A DNA stretch of 34,492 nucleotides from Acidobacteriota bacterium (GCA_016179055.1 JACOSC010000027.1:1-34492), one strand, 5' to 3'. Positions 17,053 to 25,756 are shown, counted from the stretch's first letter. Program-made: numbers and translations. The notes: generated from the letters alone by a model not told the origin.

Positions 17053-17991
17053 ATGGCCGGTCGCGTGAGCTTAATTATTACGACTTATAATGCCGCCCGC
17101 TATTTGGTCCAGGCGGTCGAGAGCGCTATTGACCAAACCTACGCCGATCATGAAGTCATTGTCGTCGATGACGGTTCTACGGATAACACTAGAGAAGTCA
17201 TGGCGCGCTATCACGATAAGGTAGTTTATTTACATCAGGAAAATCAGGAGCGCGCCATCGCCCGCAACGCTGGCTTGCGGTTGGCCGGCGGAGCATTCGT
17301 ATCCTTTCTGGATGCCGATGACGTGGTGGAGCGGAACAAGCTGGCGGAACTGGTTGACTATCTCGAAAAGACGCCCCCGTGCGACGTCGTGTATTCTGCC
17401 ATGGAATTTTTTTGGGATGACGGCCGGCGCTTGGTGGTCCCCCGACCCACTCCGTCCGGAGATATATTGCCCGATCTACTATGGCATAATTTTATTACCA
17501 CCAGCGTGCCGCTATTCCGCCGCGAGGTGCTTACGGCTACCGGCGGCTTCGACGCACGCTGGGTTCCTGTCGAAGATTGGGATCTCTGCCTGCGGGCGTC
17601 ACTGGCGGGGTTTCGCTTCGATTATCTGGACCGATTGCATACACGCTGTCGTGTGCACGGCTCAAACACCACGACGAACTTTGTTCTCATGGCCGAAAAG
17701 AAGCTGGCGACGATCTCCGGTTTTATTGCCGCCCACCGCGCCGAGCTCAACCGACGCCGCTTGCCGGCGGACGCCGCGCTGGCGTATCACCGAGCGGATT
17801 ACGGGAAGTATCTGATGGCGGGCGGCGAAACGGCGAAGGGCCGGCAGATGATCATGGACCAATCCCAGTTTGCCTATCCCGGTCGATGGAAATATTATCT
17901 ACTCGGCGCGCTCTCCACGTGGCTTCCCGAGCGGGCCATGGTTGGGCTGCTTAACGCTTGGGATCGGTCACGCCTTAAGCGAATTCATTAA
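17053..17991 (+). CDS. GT2-family glycosyltransferase (WcaA-like)
   Basis: GT-A-fold glycosyltransferase of 312 aa with the classical GT2 start SLIITTYNAARYLVQAVES (6-24), VVDDGSTDNT (37-46), RAIARNAGL and FLDADD (85-90, the DXD metal motif), then VEDWDLCLRASLAGF near 175-189. The C-terminal ~100 residues lack a recognised domain. AGAGAGTGA precedes ATG 17053, 78 bp after the preceding gene. It is a different GT2 subtype from its three neighbours (DAD rather than NND), so it likely uses a different donor or makes a different linkage. Confidence 0.88.
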   Translation: MAGRVSLIITTYNAARYLVQAVESAIDQTYADHEVIVVDDGSTDNTREVMARYHDKVVYLHQENQERAIARNAGLRLAGGAFVSFLDADDVVERNKLAELVDYLEKTPPCDVVYSAMEFFWDDGRRLVVPRPTPSGDILPDLLWHNFITTSVPLFRREVLTATGGFDARWVPVEDWDLCLRASLAGFRFDYLDRLHTRCRVHGSNTTTNFVLMAEKKLATISGFIAAHRAELNRRRLPADAALAYHRADYGKYLMAGGETAKGRQMIMDQSQFAYPGRWKYYLLGALSTWLPERAMVGLLNAWDRSRLKRIH

Positions 17992-18000
17992 CGAGCGGCT

Positions 18001-19002
18001 ATGCCTTTGGTGTCTGTAATTATTCTGAACTGGAATGGCAAGAAACTTTTGGCGGCGTGTTTAGATGCACTGGCGGCGCAGACCTTCCGCGATTTTGAAG
18101 TCGTGCTTTTAGATAATGGCTCCCGTGACGGATCAGCAGAGTATGTCCGATCGCAATATCCTTGGGTCAGGCTCGTCGAGTCGAGCTTCAATCTTGGCTT
18201 TGCGGGCGGCAACAACCGCGCACTCTTGTCCGCCCAGGGTGAGCTTATTGTAACCCTCAATAACGATACCCAGGTTGTTCCTGAATTCGTGCAAGCGCTG
18301 GTAGACGCCGCGTCCACTGATCCCAGAATCGGCATGGTTGCCGCCAAGATGGTTAATTTCTATGACCATCGTAAGCTGGACTCTATGGGAATCCGCGCCG
18401 CGCCTAATGCTATGGGATATAATATTGGAGTTGGCGAGATGGATCATGGGCAATATGACGCTGTGGAGAATCTCCTGGGGCCTTGCGCAGGGGCGGCCCT
18501 ATATCGCCGCGCCTTGCTGGAAGAGGTGGGATTCTTTGACGATGATTTTTTTGCTTACTACGAGGACCTGGATTTGGCTTGGCGGGCCCGGCTGGCCGGC
18601 TGGAAGTGCGCCTTAGCGCCGGCGGCCGTGGTTTATCACATACACTCAGCCACCGGTGGTAGGGGAAGCCCCTTTGCCGTTTATCATATTCAGCGCAACA
18701 AGTGGTATGCCTTGGTGAAGAACTGGCCGGCATCGTTAATTTTCAGAAAGCTGTTGAACATTCTAGCCTATGACGTCGCCTCCTTTATGCTGGCTATTTA
18801 TCAGGGCGCGGGAGGCGCCGCCGTACGGGCAAGATGGGATGCGCTGCGCCACCTGAGAGCGTTAATGGGTAAGCGCAGGAAAGCGCAGGCCCTTCATAAG
18901 GTGTCGGCAGACGCGGCGAGACGGCTTCTCTCGCCGAGTGAGAGCATGTTTCAAACATTTAAGCGCAAAGCCCGCGAATCGGGCCGAGCGCGCGGAGAGT
19001 AA
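18001..19002 (+). CDS. GT2-family glycosyltransferase
   Basis: GT-A-fold glycosyltransferase of 333 aa. VSVIILNWNGKKLLAACLDA (4-23), LDNGSRDGS (37-45), NLGFAGGNNRAL and LNNDT (86-90) mark the donor site; FFAYYEDLDLAWRARLAG carries the second acidic motif. YNIGVGEMDHGQYD resembles a block in the 16075 product, consistent with paralogy. The gene starts 9 bp after the previous stop and ends 6 bp before the next gene, so it is inside a compact operon. Confidence 0.88.
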   Translation: MPLVSVIILNWNGKKLLAACLDALAAQTFRDFEVVLLDNGSRDGSAEYVRSQYPWVRLVESSFNLGFAGGNNRALLSAQGELIVTLNNDTQVVPEFVQALVDAASTDPRIGMVAAKMVNFYDHRKLDSMGIRAAPNAMGYNIGVGEMDHGQYDAVENLLGPCAGAALYRRALLEEVGFFDDDFFAYYEDLDLAWRARLAGWKCALAPAAVVYHIHSATGGRGSPFAVYHIQRNKWYALVKNWPASLIFRKLLNILAYDVASFMLAIYQGAGGAAVRARWDALRHLRALMGKRRKAQALHKVSADAARRLLSPSESMFQTFKRKARESGRARGE

Positions 19003-19008
19003 ACCGCC

Positions 19009-20202
19009 TTGCGAATTGTGTTCATGGCGCCCTTTGGCTTGCGACCCAAAGGCACTCTACTGGCCCGTATGGTGCCGCTGGCCGCTGGGCTGCAGCAATT
19101 GGGAGACTATGTGACGATCGTCGCGCCCCCCTATACCAACCCGGAAGATTCCGGAAAGGTCGAGGTGGTTGATGGCGTGACGGTCCGCAATATTGGCCTT
19201 GGGTCCATACGAGGGCCGCTGGCCGCGCCCGGACTGGCCTGGCGCCTCTTGCGGGCCGCGTGGAATGAAAGGCCGCATCTGATCCATCTTTTCAAGCCGA
19301 AAGGCTATGGCGGATTGGCGGCCATGGCGCTCTTGATGGGCCAACGTTTGGGCTGGCCGCTCCCCCCGCTCTTTGTCGATACCGATGATTGGGAGGGCTG
19401 GGGCGGAATGAACGAAGCTCGCTCGTATTCGTATCTTGAAAAGCGCTTGTTTCAGTTCCAGGAATCCTGGCTGACGCGCAGAGCCAGAGGCGTTACGGTG
19501 GCCAGCCGTACTTTGCAGACACAGATTTGGGGGTTCGGCGTGGCGCCGGACCATGTGGCCTATGTGCCGAACGGAGTTTCGCCGTCCCCTTTGGGGCAAG
19601 CATCAGGGCCGCGACAGCGGTGGAATATTCCCCCCGCCGCTCCGGTTGTCCTCCTTTACACGCGCTTTCTTGAATTTGATCTGGAAAAATTGGTTTACGT
19701 GTTTGAGGAGATTCATCGGCGCGCGCCGGCGACGTATTTCTTGGTGGTGGGTCAGGGAAGAGCGGATGAAGCGCAGCGGCTTAAGCTAGCCGCCGCGTCG
19801 CGTGGTTTTCTGGAGGCGCTACGCGTAGCCGGCTGGGTTTCGCCGCCGGAGATTCCTCATTATCTGGCGGCGGGAGATGTCGCCATTTATCCCATGGAGG
19901 ACTCGCTGGTGAACCGAGCTAAGTGCCCGGCCAAACTTACCGAGCTGCTCATGGCCGAACGCGCGGTGGTTGCCGACAAAGTCGGTCAAACCGGCGAATA
20001 CATCAATCATGGCGTATCCGGCCTGCTTTGTGAACCGGAAGATTGGCCGGCTATGGCGAATCACGTCTGCGAACTTCTCAACGATGAAAAGCGGCGCCGG
20101 TCAATGGGTGGCGAAGCTCGGCACTTTGTACAGAGCCGATTTGCCTGGAAGGACCAAACCGCCAAGTTGTATGCATTCTACCGTCGGCACATCGCTATTT
20201 GA
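19009..20202 (+). CDS. GT4-like glycosyltransferase
   Basis: GT-B-fold glycosyltransferase of 397 aa. RIVFMAPFGLRPKGTL starts the acceptor domain, VDTDDWEGWGG (about 122-132) is a conserved-looking loop, and VAYVPNGVSP precedes the donor domain. The donor domain continues with VVLLYTRF, VVGQG and CPAKLTELLMAERAVVADKVG, in the position of the GT4 donor-binding helix. It is not closely similar to the GT4 pair at 8364 and 13210. The start is TTG 19009, with GGAGAG 9 bases upstream. It closes the glycosyltransferase run and is followed 30 bp later by selB. Confidence 0.85.
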   Translation: MRIVFMAPFGLRPKGTLLARMVPLAAGLQQLGDYVTIVAPPYTNPEDSGKVEVVDGVTVRNIGLGSIRGPLAAPGLAWRLLRAAWNERPHLIHLFKPKGYGGLAAMALLMGQRLGWPLPPLFVDTDDWEGWGGMNEARSYSYLEKRLFQFQESWLTRRARGVTVASRTLQTQIWGFGVAPDHVAYVPNGVSPSPLGQASGPRQRWNIPPAAPVVLLYTRFLEFDLEKLVYVFEEIHRRAPATYFLVVGQGRADEAQRLKLAAASRGFLEALRVAGWVSPPEIPHYLAAGDVAIYPMEDSLVNRAKCPAKLTELLMAERAVVADKVGQTGEYINHGVSGLLCEPEDWPAMANHVCELLNDEKRRRSMGGEARHFVQSRFAWKDQTAKLYAFYRRHIAI

Positions 20203-20204
20203 GG

Positions 20205-20221
20205 CGGCCGCCGCGCGGCCG
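20205..20221. other. GC-rich hairpin between the GT4-like gene and selB
   Basis: CGGCCG, a 5-base loop and CGGCCG give a 6-bp perfect stem right after the upstream stop codon and 12 bases before the selB ATG. It could act as a weak translational or processing signal, or be incidental in GC-rich DNA. Confidence 0.3.
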
Positions 20222-20232
20222 TGTGTGACCTT

Positions 20233-22140
20233 ATGCGAAATATCATCGTCGGAACGGCCGGTCATATCGACCACGGGAAAACCGCCCTGGTGAAGGCGCT
20301 GACCGGGATCGACGCCGATCGTCTCAAGGAAGAAAAAGCGCGGGGCATTACGATCGATATCGGCTTTGCTCACATGGATATTGAAGATGTTCGCTTTGGT
20401 TTTATCGATGTGCCCGGCCATGAGCGATTTGTCAAGAATATGCTGGCGGGCGTCGGTGGCATCGACATGGTTATTCTCGTCGTAGCCGCCGATGAGTCCG
20501 TCATGCCGCAGACGCGCGAACACTTCGACATCTGTCGTCTCCTTAAAATTCAAAGCGGGCTCATTGCGATAACCAAGACCGACCTGGCGGATGCGGAATG
20601 GATCGACTTGGTAGAGATCGAAATGCGCGAGATGGCGGCCGGCTCATTCCTGGAAAACGCTGAGATCGTGCGCGTGAGCTCAAAAACCGGCGCCGGCATT
20701 GATTACTTGCGACAAGCGCTGCTGCGATTATCCCGCCGAATTGCGCTCAAGTCGACCAACGGCTTGTTCAGGCTGCCGGTCGACCGTACGTTCACTATGC
20801 GCGGTTTTGGCACGGTAGTGACCGGGACGTTGCTTTCCGGGCAAGTGAGCAAAGACGAGGAAATCGAGGTGCATCCGGTGGGACGCCGGCTGCGCGTGCG
20901 CGGCGCACAGGTTTATGGAGAAGCTACCGATGTGGCCATGGCAGGTCAGCGCACCGCCCTCAACCTGCACGGCGTGGAAGTCCAGGAAATCGAGCGCGGC
21001 ATGGTGATCGCCCATGCCGGCACGCTACAGCCCACGTCGCTGCTCGATGTGAAACTGCAATTGCTGCCCAATGCAGTGCGCCCGCTTAAGAATCTGGCCA
21101 AGGTACGGCTCCATCATGGCGCCAGCGAAATCCTCTGCCGAGTGGCGCTGATCGGCGAGGCCAAGGTCGAGCCCGGTGGCGAGGGGTTCGCACAACTGCG
21201 CCTGGAGCAGCCGACGGTCGCCGTCGCTGGGGATAACTTTATCCTACGTGAATTTTCACCGATGATTACGCTCGGCGGCGGCGTGGTGCTGGATAGTCTG
21301 CCGGAAAAGCATAAACAAACGGACACCGCCGTCAAGCGCTTTCTTATGGCCTTTGAAAAGAGCGATGACCGCGGTCGTCTCGGCTTGTTGATTCAACGCG
21401 CCGGTCCCCTCGGTCTGGGCGAGCTCAGCCTGATCGGGCGCCTTGGGTTCACCCGGAACTACCTGGCCTTGCGGCTCGACGAGCTGTCGCGGCAAGGCCA
21501 GATCCGCATCGTCACGCAGAATCCGTTTTACGTAGTGGACGCGGGCGCATACTTGGCCCTGCGACAAGCCATACTAACCGAACTCGAGCGCTATCATCGT
21601 AGCAACCCCCTCCGGCACGGCATTTCAAAGGAAGAGTTGCGGGAAAAGTTTTTTGGAAAAGCCCCGTTCGATTATTTCAAACCGCTGCTGGACGAGCTGG
21701 CGGTCGCCCAAGCCGTGAGCCTGCAAGGAGAAGTTGTGGCCTTGTTTGGCCATGAGATCTCGCTCACGGCGGATGAGCAGGCTTTGAAAAGCGATCTCGA
21801 GGCGCTTTACATTCAAAGCGGCGTCGCGCCGCCGGCGCTCGATGAAGCGCTCGCTAGGCTCGCCGATCACCGCGGGACCGGCGCCCTCAAGAAGATCTAC
21901 CACCTGCTGATCAAAGAAGGAACCTTAGTCAAAATCAGCAATGACCTGACGTTGCACCAGAAAACTTTGGCGGATATTAAGTCGCGGCTGACCCAACATT
22001 TTCCGAAAGGCGCCAAGATTCAAGTCGGAGATTTCAAAGAATTGTTTAATATTTCCCGCAAATTTGCCATACCGATCCTGGAGCATCTCGACAAAGAGCG
22101 CGTCACCCGCCGTATCGGCAGCGAGCGCGTAATGATATAG
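20233..22140 (+). CDS. selB: Selenocysteine-specific elongation factor SelB
   Basis: GTPase of about 635 aa that delivers Sec-tRNA(Sec) to the ribosome at UGA codons followed by a SECIS hairpin. G1 [11 protein letters not shown] (about 7-17), the G2-region [12 protein letters not shown]3 DVPGHE and G4 TKTD are intact. HIDHGKT with ITIDIGFA is characteristic of SelB rather than EF-Tu. Beta-barrel domains follow ([16 protein letters not shown]), and the C-terminal ~250 residues form winged-helix repeats ending in [21 protein letters not shown], the SECIS-binding end. ATG 20233 is chosen over GTG 20221 because SelB proteins begin close to the first strand. It sits at the end of the glycosyltransferase run. 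selA, selD and selC are not in the window, and no selenoprotein gene was recognised here. Confidence 0.95.
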   Translation: MRNIIVGTAGHIDHGKTALVKALTGIDADRLKEEKARGITIDIGFAHMDIEDVRFGFIDVPGHERFVKNMLAGVGGIDMVILVVAADESVMPQTREHFDICRLLKIQSGLIAITKTDLADAEWIDLVEIEMREMAAGSFLENAEIVRVSSKTGAGIDYLRQALLRLSRRIALKSTNGLFRLPVDRTFTMRGFGTVVTGTLLSGQVSKDEEIEVHPVGRRLRVRGAQVYGEATDVAMAGQRTALNLHGVEVQEIERGMVIAHAGTLQPTSLLDVKLQLLPNAVRPLKNLAKVRLHHGASEILCRVALIGEAKVEPGGEGFAQLRLEQPTVAVAGDNFILREFSPMITLGGGVVLDSLPEKHKQTDTAVKRFLMAFEKSDDRGRLGLLIQRAGPLGLGELSLIGRLGFTRNYLALRLDELSRQGQIRIVTQNPFYVVDAGAYLALRQAILTELERYHRSNPLRHGISKEELREKFFGKAPFDYFKPLLDELAVAQAVSLQGEVVALFGHEISLTADEQALKSDLEALYIQSGVAPPALDEALARLADHRGTGALKKIYHLLIKEGTLVKISNDLTLHQKTLADIKSRLTQHFPKGAKIQVGDFKELFNISRKFAIPILEHLDKERVTRRIGSERVMI

Positions 22141-22296
22141 CCTGGGAGCGCCGCCATCCCTGCCGGCGAGTTCCGTAGCGAACCGCGTCCACCCGTGCCG
22201 GCGAGATGCCGGCACTCCCAGGGCGTCGTTGTTATTTTCATACGTCGTGGTGCGCGCGCACACACACACACACACGGCGCATGAGAGACTCCCCTG
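22141..22296. repeat. Palindromic module, left copy (related to 25670-25756)
   Basis: Begins immediately after selB with CCTGGGAGCGCCG and the facing CGGCACTCCCAGG near 22210-22222, enclosing further GCCGGCG palindromes. It continues with TCGTTGTTATTTTCATACG (within 22226-22253; the 28-base block matches 25701-25728 at 26/28) and GCATGAGAGACTCCCCTG (22279-22296; 15/18 with 25739-25756). The same order of blocks occurs in direct orientation on the other side of the kelch gene. Confidence 0.7.
22251..22276. repeat. Alternating purine-pyrimidine tract with (CA)8
   Basis: 26 bases of strict pyrimidine-purine alternation: a GC-alternating stretch followed by (CA)8 from 22259. In the sister module at 25727-25740 this position is a short TGCCCC-loop-GGGGCA hairpin instead. 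The tract is of a type prone to Z-DNA formation and slippage. Confidence 0.85.
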
Positions 22297-22341
22297 AAAA
22301 TAACTCGAGCACATCAGTACCGGTTGCGGTAGCGACCGGGT
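22295..22341 (+). repeat. 47-base direct repeat, copy 1
   Basis: Matches 22656-22702 at 43 of 47 positions, same orientation. It ends in ACCGGTTGCGGTAGCGACC, related to the 28-base inverted repeat at 29005-29084. The two copies flank the 39-bp inverted-repeat element. Confidence 0.85.
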
Positions 22342-22384
22342 GCTGGAGTTTTGACATTTAGGATGGTCTTGTGTACCGCTTGTG

Positions 22385-22625
22385 CCCGTAGCTCCGAAGG
22401 AGCGTCATATAATAGCCAGGGGCAAGCGCAGCGCCGCCCCTGGAAAGGAAATCGCCACACATGACTAAGCCCTGAAAGGGCGAAATAGAGGAGACGCACG
22501 CAAGAATCGCGCTATTCCGCCCCTTCAGGGCTCTTGTCCTTTGCCATCCTACTTCCCCAGGGGCGATCCCGCAGTAGCGGGACTCTGCCCCTGGCTATTA
22601 TATGACGCTCCTTCGGAGCTACGGG
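22385..22625. repeat. Composite element with perfect 39-bp inverted repeats
   Basis: 22385-22423 and 22587-22625 are exact reverse complements (39/39). From outside in, each arm holds a GCTCC-GAA-GGAGC palindrome, the linker ATATAATAGCC and half of a CCAGGGGC/GCCCCTGG hairpin (22416-22443 on the left, 22557-22594 on the right). Inside are GCCCTGAAAGGGC (22469-22481) and its counterpart near 22519-22532. There is no reading frame of interest. The same right arm recurs at 27492-27532. Confidence 0.9.
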
Positions 22626-22655
22626 TAGGACATCCACAGGGCGCAAAGGCGACTC

Positions 22656-22702
22656 TGAAAATAACTCCAACACAACAGTACCGGTTACGGTAGCGACCGG
22701 GT
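22656..22702 (+). repeat. 47-base direct repeat, copy 2
   Basis: Second copy of 22295-22341, four mismatches. The 187 bases from here to the end of the kelch gene hold no visible gene. Confidence 0.85.
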
Positions 22703-22889
22703 CTGCCGCGGCCTACCCGCCCACTACCGCAGGCGGTTCTGTATCGGCTGGGCACCGAGCGGCGGTGAATCTCCGTGCGAGAATCCGCGGCTTCCTTTGC
22801 CCGAGGCTGAGATCCTGTCACCGGCGCCGCGGGACTTGCTTCCGGTTCGTCGCCGTTAACGGGGGATCGTGTCGGCGTAGCCCAGCTTA

Positions 22890-25652
22890 TCAGCGGCGAT
22901 GAGGGTCGGCGGCGCCGGTGGCTGGGGCGCAGTACCGCCCACCGGTGTTGCTGATCGGAGATCCTCCCCACACGATCATCTCCGTCCCTGTCCACACTGC
23001 CGTATGCGAATTTCTCGCCATCGGCACTCCGCTCAGGCTCGTTGTCGCCCAGGTGTCGATGGCTGGATCGTACCGCCCGCCCGTGTTGAAGAAGGGGATA
23101 CTACTCCCGCCCCAGACGATCATCTCCGTCCCCGTCCACACCGCCGTGTGCTGCCCTCTCGCCCTCGGCGCCCCGCTCAGGCTCGTTGTCGCCCAGGTGT
23201 CGGTGACTGGATCGTACCGCCCGCCCGTGTTGAAGAAGGGGGGGCCGGAGGCAAATCCCCCCCAGATGATCATCTCCGTTCCGGTCCACACCGCCGTGTG
23301 CACACGTCTCGCCCTCGGCACCCCGCTCAGGCTGGTCGAGGCCCAGGTGTCGGTCGCCGGATCGTACCGCCCTCCCGTGTTGGTATACGGAAACGGCGCT
23401 CCCCCCCAGACGATCATCTCCGTCCCGGTCCACACCGCCGTGTGAAAGGATCTTTCGCTCGGTACCCCGCTCAGGCTGGTCGGCGAGGCCCAGGTGTTGG
23501 TGGCCGGATCGTACCGTCCGCCGGTATTTAGGTAGGTTCCACCCGATCCCCCCCAGACGATCATCTCCGTTCCGGTCCACACCGCCGTGTGTCTAAACCT
23601 CGCACTCGGCGCGGCGCTCAGGCTGGTCGCCGCCCAGGTGTCGGTGGCCGGATCGTATCGTCCCCCCGTGTTGAAGTAAGTGGAGGACCCGCTTGTGCCC
23701 CCCCAGATGATCATCTCCGTTCCCGACCACGCCGACACGTGTCCCCCTCTTCTACTCGGCGCCCCGCTCAGGCTGGTCGCCGTCCAGGTGTCGGTGGCCG
23801 GATCGTACCGCCCCCCCGTGTTGATATAGTTACCAGTAAATCCCCCCCAGACGATCATCTCCGTTCCGGTCCACACCGCCGCGTGAAGATATCTCGCACT
23901 CGGCGCCCCGCTCAGGCTGGTCGTCGCCCAGGTGTCGGTGGCCGGAGCATACCTTCCGCCGGTGTTGGAGATCGGAAAGCCCCCCCAGACGATCATCTCA
24001 GTCCCCGTCCACACCGCCGTGTGCTCCCGTCTCGCATTCGGCGCCCCGCTCAGGCTGGTCGCCGCCCAGGTGTCGGTGACCGGATCGTACCGCCCCACGG
24101 TGTTGACGTAGGTAGTACCAAATCCCCCCCAAACGATCATCTCCGTCCCGGTCCACACCACCGTGTGAAAGGATCTTTCGCTCGGTACCCCGCTCAGGCT
24201 GGTCGCTGCCCAGGTGTCGGCGGCCGGATCGTACCGCCCCCCGGTGTTGAAGTCGATAGAAGGATCCCTTCCTCCCCACACGATCATCTCCGTCCCGGTC
24301 CACACCGCCGTGTGAAAGGATCTTTCGCTCGGCGCCCCGCTCAGGCTGGTCGCCGCCCAGGTGTCGGTGGCCGGATCGTACCGCCCCCCGGTGTTGAAGT
24401 AGGTAGATGCATCCCTTCCTCCCCACACGATCATCACCGTCCCCGTCCACACCGCCGAGTAGTCCCGTCTCGCTCTCGGCGCCCCGCTCAGGCTAGTCGC
24501 CGCCCAGGTGTCGGTGGCTGGATCGTACCGCCCGCCGGTGTTGAAGGCGCTGGGGAAATCGACAGCTCCCCCCCAGACGATCATCTCCGTCCCCGTCCAC
24601 ACCACCGTGTGACGCCATCGCGGCTCGGGTGTCGTCGGCGTCGGCATCCAGGTGTCGCCGGTGCAGGCCGTCCCGGCGCGCAGCACCGGCAGCCGAAACT
24701 CTAGATCGCCAGCCACCCGCGCGGGACTAAACCCGCGTTCCATCTCCGCCCACCACACGTCGAACGGGCGTTTCCGCCAGCTTACGGTGGCGACCCGCAG
24801 CCACCCTTCTTCCTTCTCCAACACGGCGAGCACATAATAACCATCCTCCCGCTCTTGTAAACCGCTGATCACGCCCAGCGGAAGGCTTTCGCCGTCGGGT
24901 AAGTGCTTATTCACCGGCGTTCCAGGTAAGCGTCCCGCCGTTGCCCTCTGCAAGACGCGGCCGAGCGCCTGCTGCTGCTCCCGCCACGCCGCCGCATCAA
25001 GCGCCACGGTTCCCGGTTCACGCTCTGCCCTGCCGTCTTCCTTCTTGACCCACTCGACTTCCTCATACTCGCCGCTGAGCTTCCGCAAATCCTGCACCGT
25101 CCCGAATCGCGCGATCTCCGCTTCCGCTTGCTGTCTCAACTCGCCATGCCATCGACTATCGCCGGCATACCAACTGCGCAACAACCGATTCACTAACGCC
25201 GGCCGCGCTAAACACTCGGCGATCAAGAAGGGATCGTCGTCCAGCGCCGCCCACAGCGCTTGTAGCCGCTCCGGCTGTTGCGTCGCTCGGGCCATGCGAT
25301 CCATTTCCGCTTGCAATTGCGCCTCGGTCACCGGTCGCTTCCAGTAGACTTCGAGGGCTTGGGTTTGGCGCAGGTCGTTTTCCACTTTCGCCCGGATCAC
25401 GGAAAGCGGCATCACGTCTTCCAAAGCGGGCTTGGGCAGCGGATTTTCTTTCGGCCAAATCCGGTACCGCCAATTCACTTCTTCGATCACCCGCTGATAG
25501 CCTACACGCTCCTCGAACGTCAGCGCCAGCCGCGCGGGCGACGCCGCCTGAGCCTTGGGACACGGTAAAAAGAACACGAATAAAAAAGCTACAGTCAGGA
25601 AAAATCCCAACGAGGGACGGGTTGAAAGGCCAGTGCGAGATAAGTTCAACAT
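22890..25652 (-). CDS. Secreted kelch-repeat protein with N-terminal SurA-like region
   Basis: A 920-aa exported protein. A signal peptide (basic start, hydrophobic 17-30, AQA-AS cleavage near 36) is followed by a helical region (about 45-190) resembling the chaperone part of SurA-type peptidyl-prolyl isomerases, and a possible degenerate parvulin-like part near 250-300; both assignments are tentative. From about 343 to the end come 12 kelch-type repeats of 46-50 residues with the core VWTGTEMIVWGG...NTGGRYDPATDTW, the last one incomplete. Twelve repeats would suit two six-bladed propellers. AGGGGAGG lies 5 bases before the ATG, so the start is well supported. The protein stops soon after the twelfth GGRY, so the C-terminus may have been cut. 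Binding function unknown. Confidence 0.85.
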   Translation of the reverse strand: MLNLSRTGLSTRPSLGFFLTVAFLFVFFLPCPKAQAASPARLALTFEERVGYQRVIEEVNWRYRIWPKENPLPKPALEDVMPLSVIRAKVENDLRQTQALEVYWKRPVTEAQLQAEMDRMARATQQPERLQALWAALDDDPFLIAECLARPALVNRLLRSWYAGDSRWHGELRQQAEAEIARFGTVQDLRKLSGEYEEVEWVKKEDGRAEREPGTVALDAAAWREQQQALGRVLQRATAGRLPGTPVNKHLPDGESLPLGVISGLQEREDGYYVLAVLEKEEGWLRVATVSWRKRPFDVWWAEMERGFSPARVAGDLEFRLPVLRAGTACTGDTWMPTPTTPEPRWRHTVVWTGTEMIVWGGAVDFPSAFNTGGRYDPATDTWAATSLSGAPRARRDYSAVWTGTVMIVWGGRDASTYFNTGGRYDPATDTWAATSLSGAPSERSFHTAVWTGTEMIVWGGRDPSIDFNTGGRYDPAADTWAATSLSGVPSERSFHTVVWTGTEMIVWGGFGTTYVNTVGRYDPVTDTWAATSLSGAPNARREHTAVWTGTEMIVWGGFPISNTGGRYAPATDTWATTSLSGAPSARYLHAAVWTGTEMIVWGGFTGNYINTGGRYDPATDTWTATSLSGAPSRRGGHVSAWSGTEMIIWGGTSGSSTYFNTGGRYDPATDTWAATSLSAAPSARFRHTAVWTGTEMIVWGGSGGTYLNTGGRYDPATNTWASPTSLSGVPSERSFHTAVWTGTEMIVWGGAPFPYTNTGGRYDPATDTWASTSLSGVPRARRVHTAVWTGTEMIIWGGFASGPPFFNTGGRYDPVTDTWATTSLSGAPRARGQHTAVWTGTEMIVWGGSSIPFFNTGGRYDPAIDTWATTSLSGVPMARNSHTAVWTGTEMIVWGGSPISNTGGRYCAPATGAADPHRR
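22893..24626 (-). repeat. In-gene tandem repeats encoding kelch units
   Basis: About 12 tandem units of roughly 140-150 bp, visible as recurring ATCATCTCCGT, GGATCGTACCGCC and CCGCTCAGGCTGGTCG blocks on the plus strand. Nucleotide similarity between units is high (several 20-40 base stretches are nearly identical), so unequal recombination and changes in copy number are likely. This is coding repeat DNA, not a CRISPR array. Confidence 0.9.
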
Positions 25653-25657
25653 AGTAT

Positions 25658-25665
25658 CCTCCCCT
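25658..25665 (-). promoter_or_regulatory. Strong ribosome-binding site of the kelch gene
   Basis: AGGGGAGG on the minus strand, five bases before the ATG at 25652-25650. It sits 4 bases from the foot of the 30-bp palindrome at 25670-25699, so a hairpin in the leader could affect access to it. Confidence 0.75.
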
Positions 25666-25669
25666 AAAA

Positions 25670-25756
25670 ATACCTGGGAGCGCCGGCGCTCCCAGGTATA
25701 TCGTTGCTATTTTCATTCGTCGTGGTGCCCCAAACGGGGCATGAACAACTCCCCTG
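25670..25756. repeat. Palindromic module, right copy, with perfect 30-bp palindrome
   Basis: 25670-25699 is a perfect palindrome (ATACCTGGGAGCGCC plus its exact complement, no loop). TCGTTGCTATTTTCATTCG (within 25701-25728), TGCCCC-AAAC-GGGGCA (25727-25740) and GCATGAACAACTCCCCTG (25739-25756) follow. The order repeats that of 22141-22296. It lies in the 5' leader region of the kelch gene. Confidence 0.85.

Noticed and set aside
22893..24626. Regular ~144-bp periodicity that might suggest a CRISPR array
   Set aside because: The repeats are coding kelch units, much longer than CRISPR repeats, with no spacers and no cas genes.
22899..24704. Long plus-strand open frames opposite the kelch gene, rich in Pro, Arg and Gly
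   Set aside because: They are the mirror of the repeated kelch coding sequence: low-complexity repeats, no start signals, and the minus-strand protein has a signal peptide, a strong ribosome-binding site and a known repeat type.
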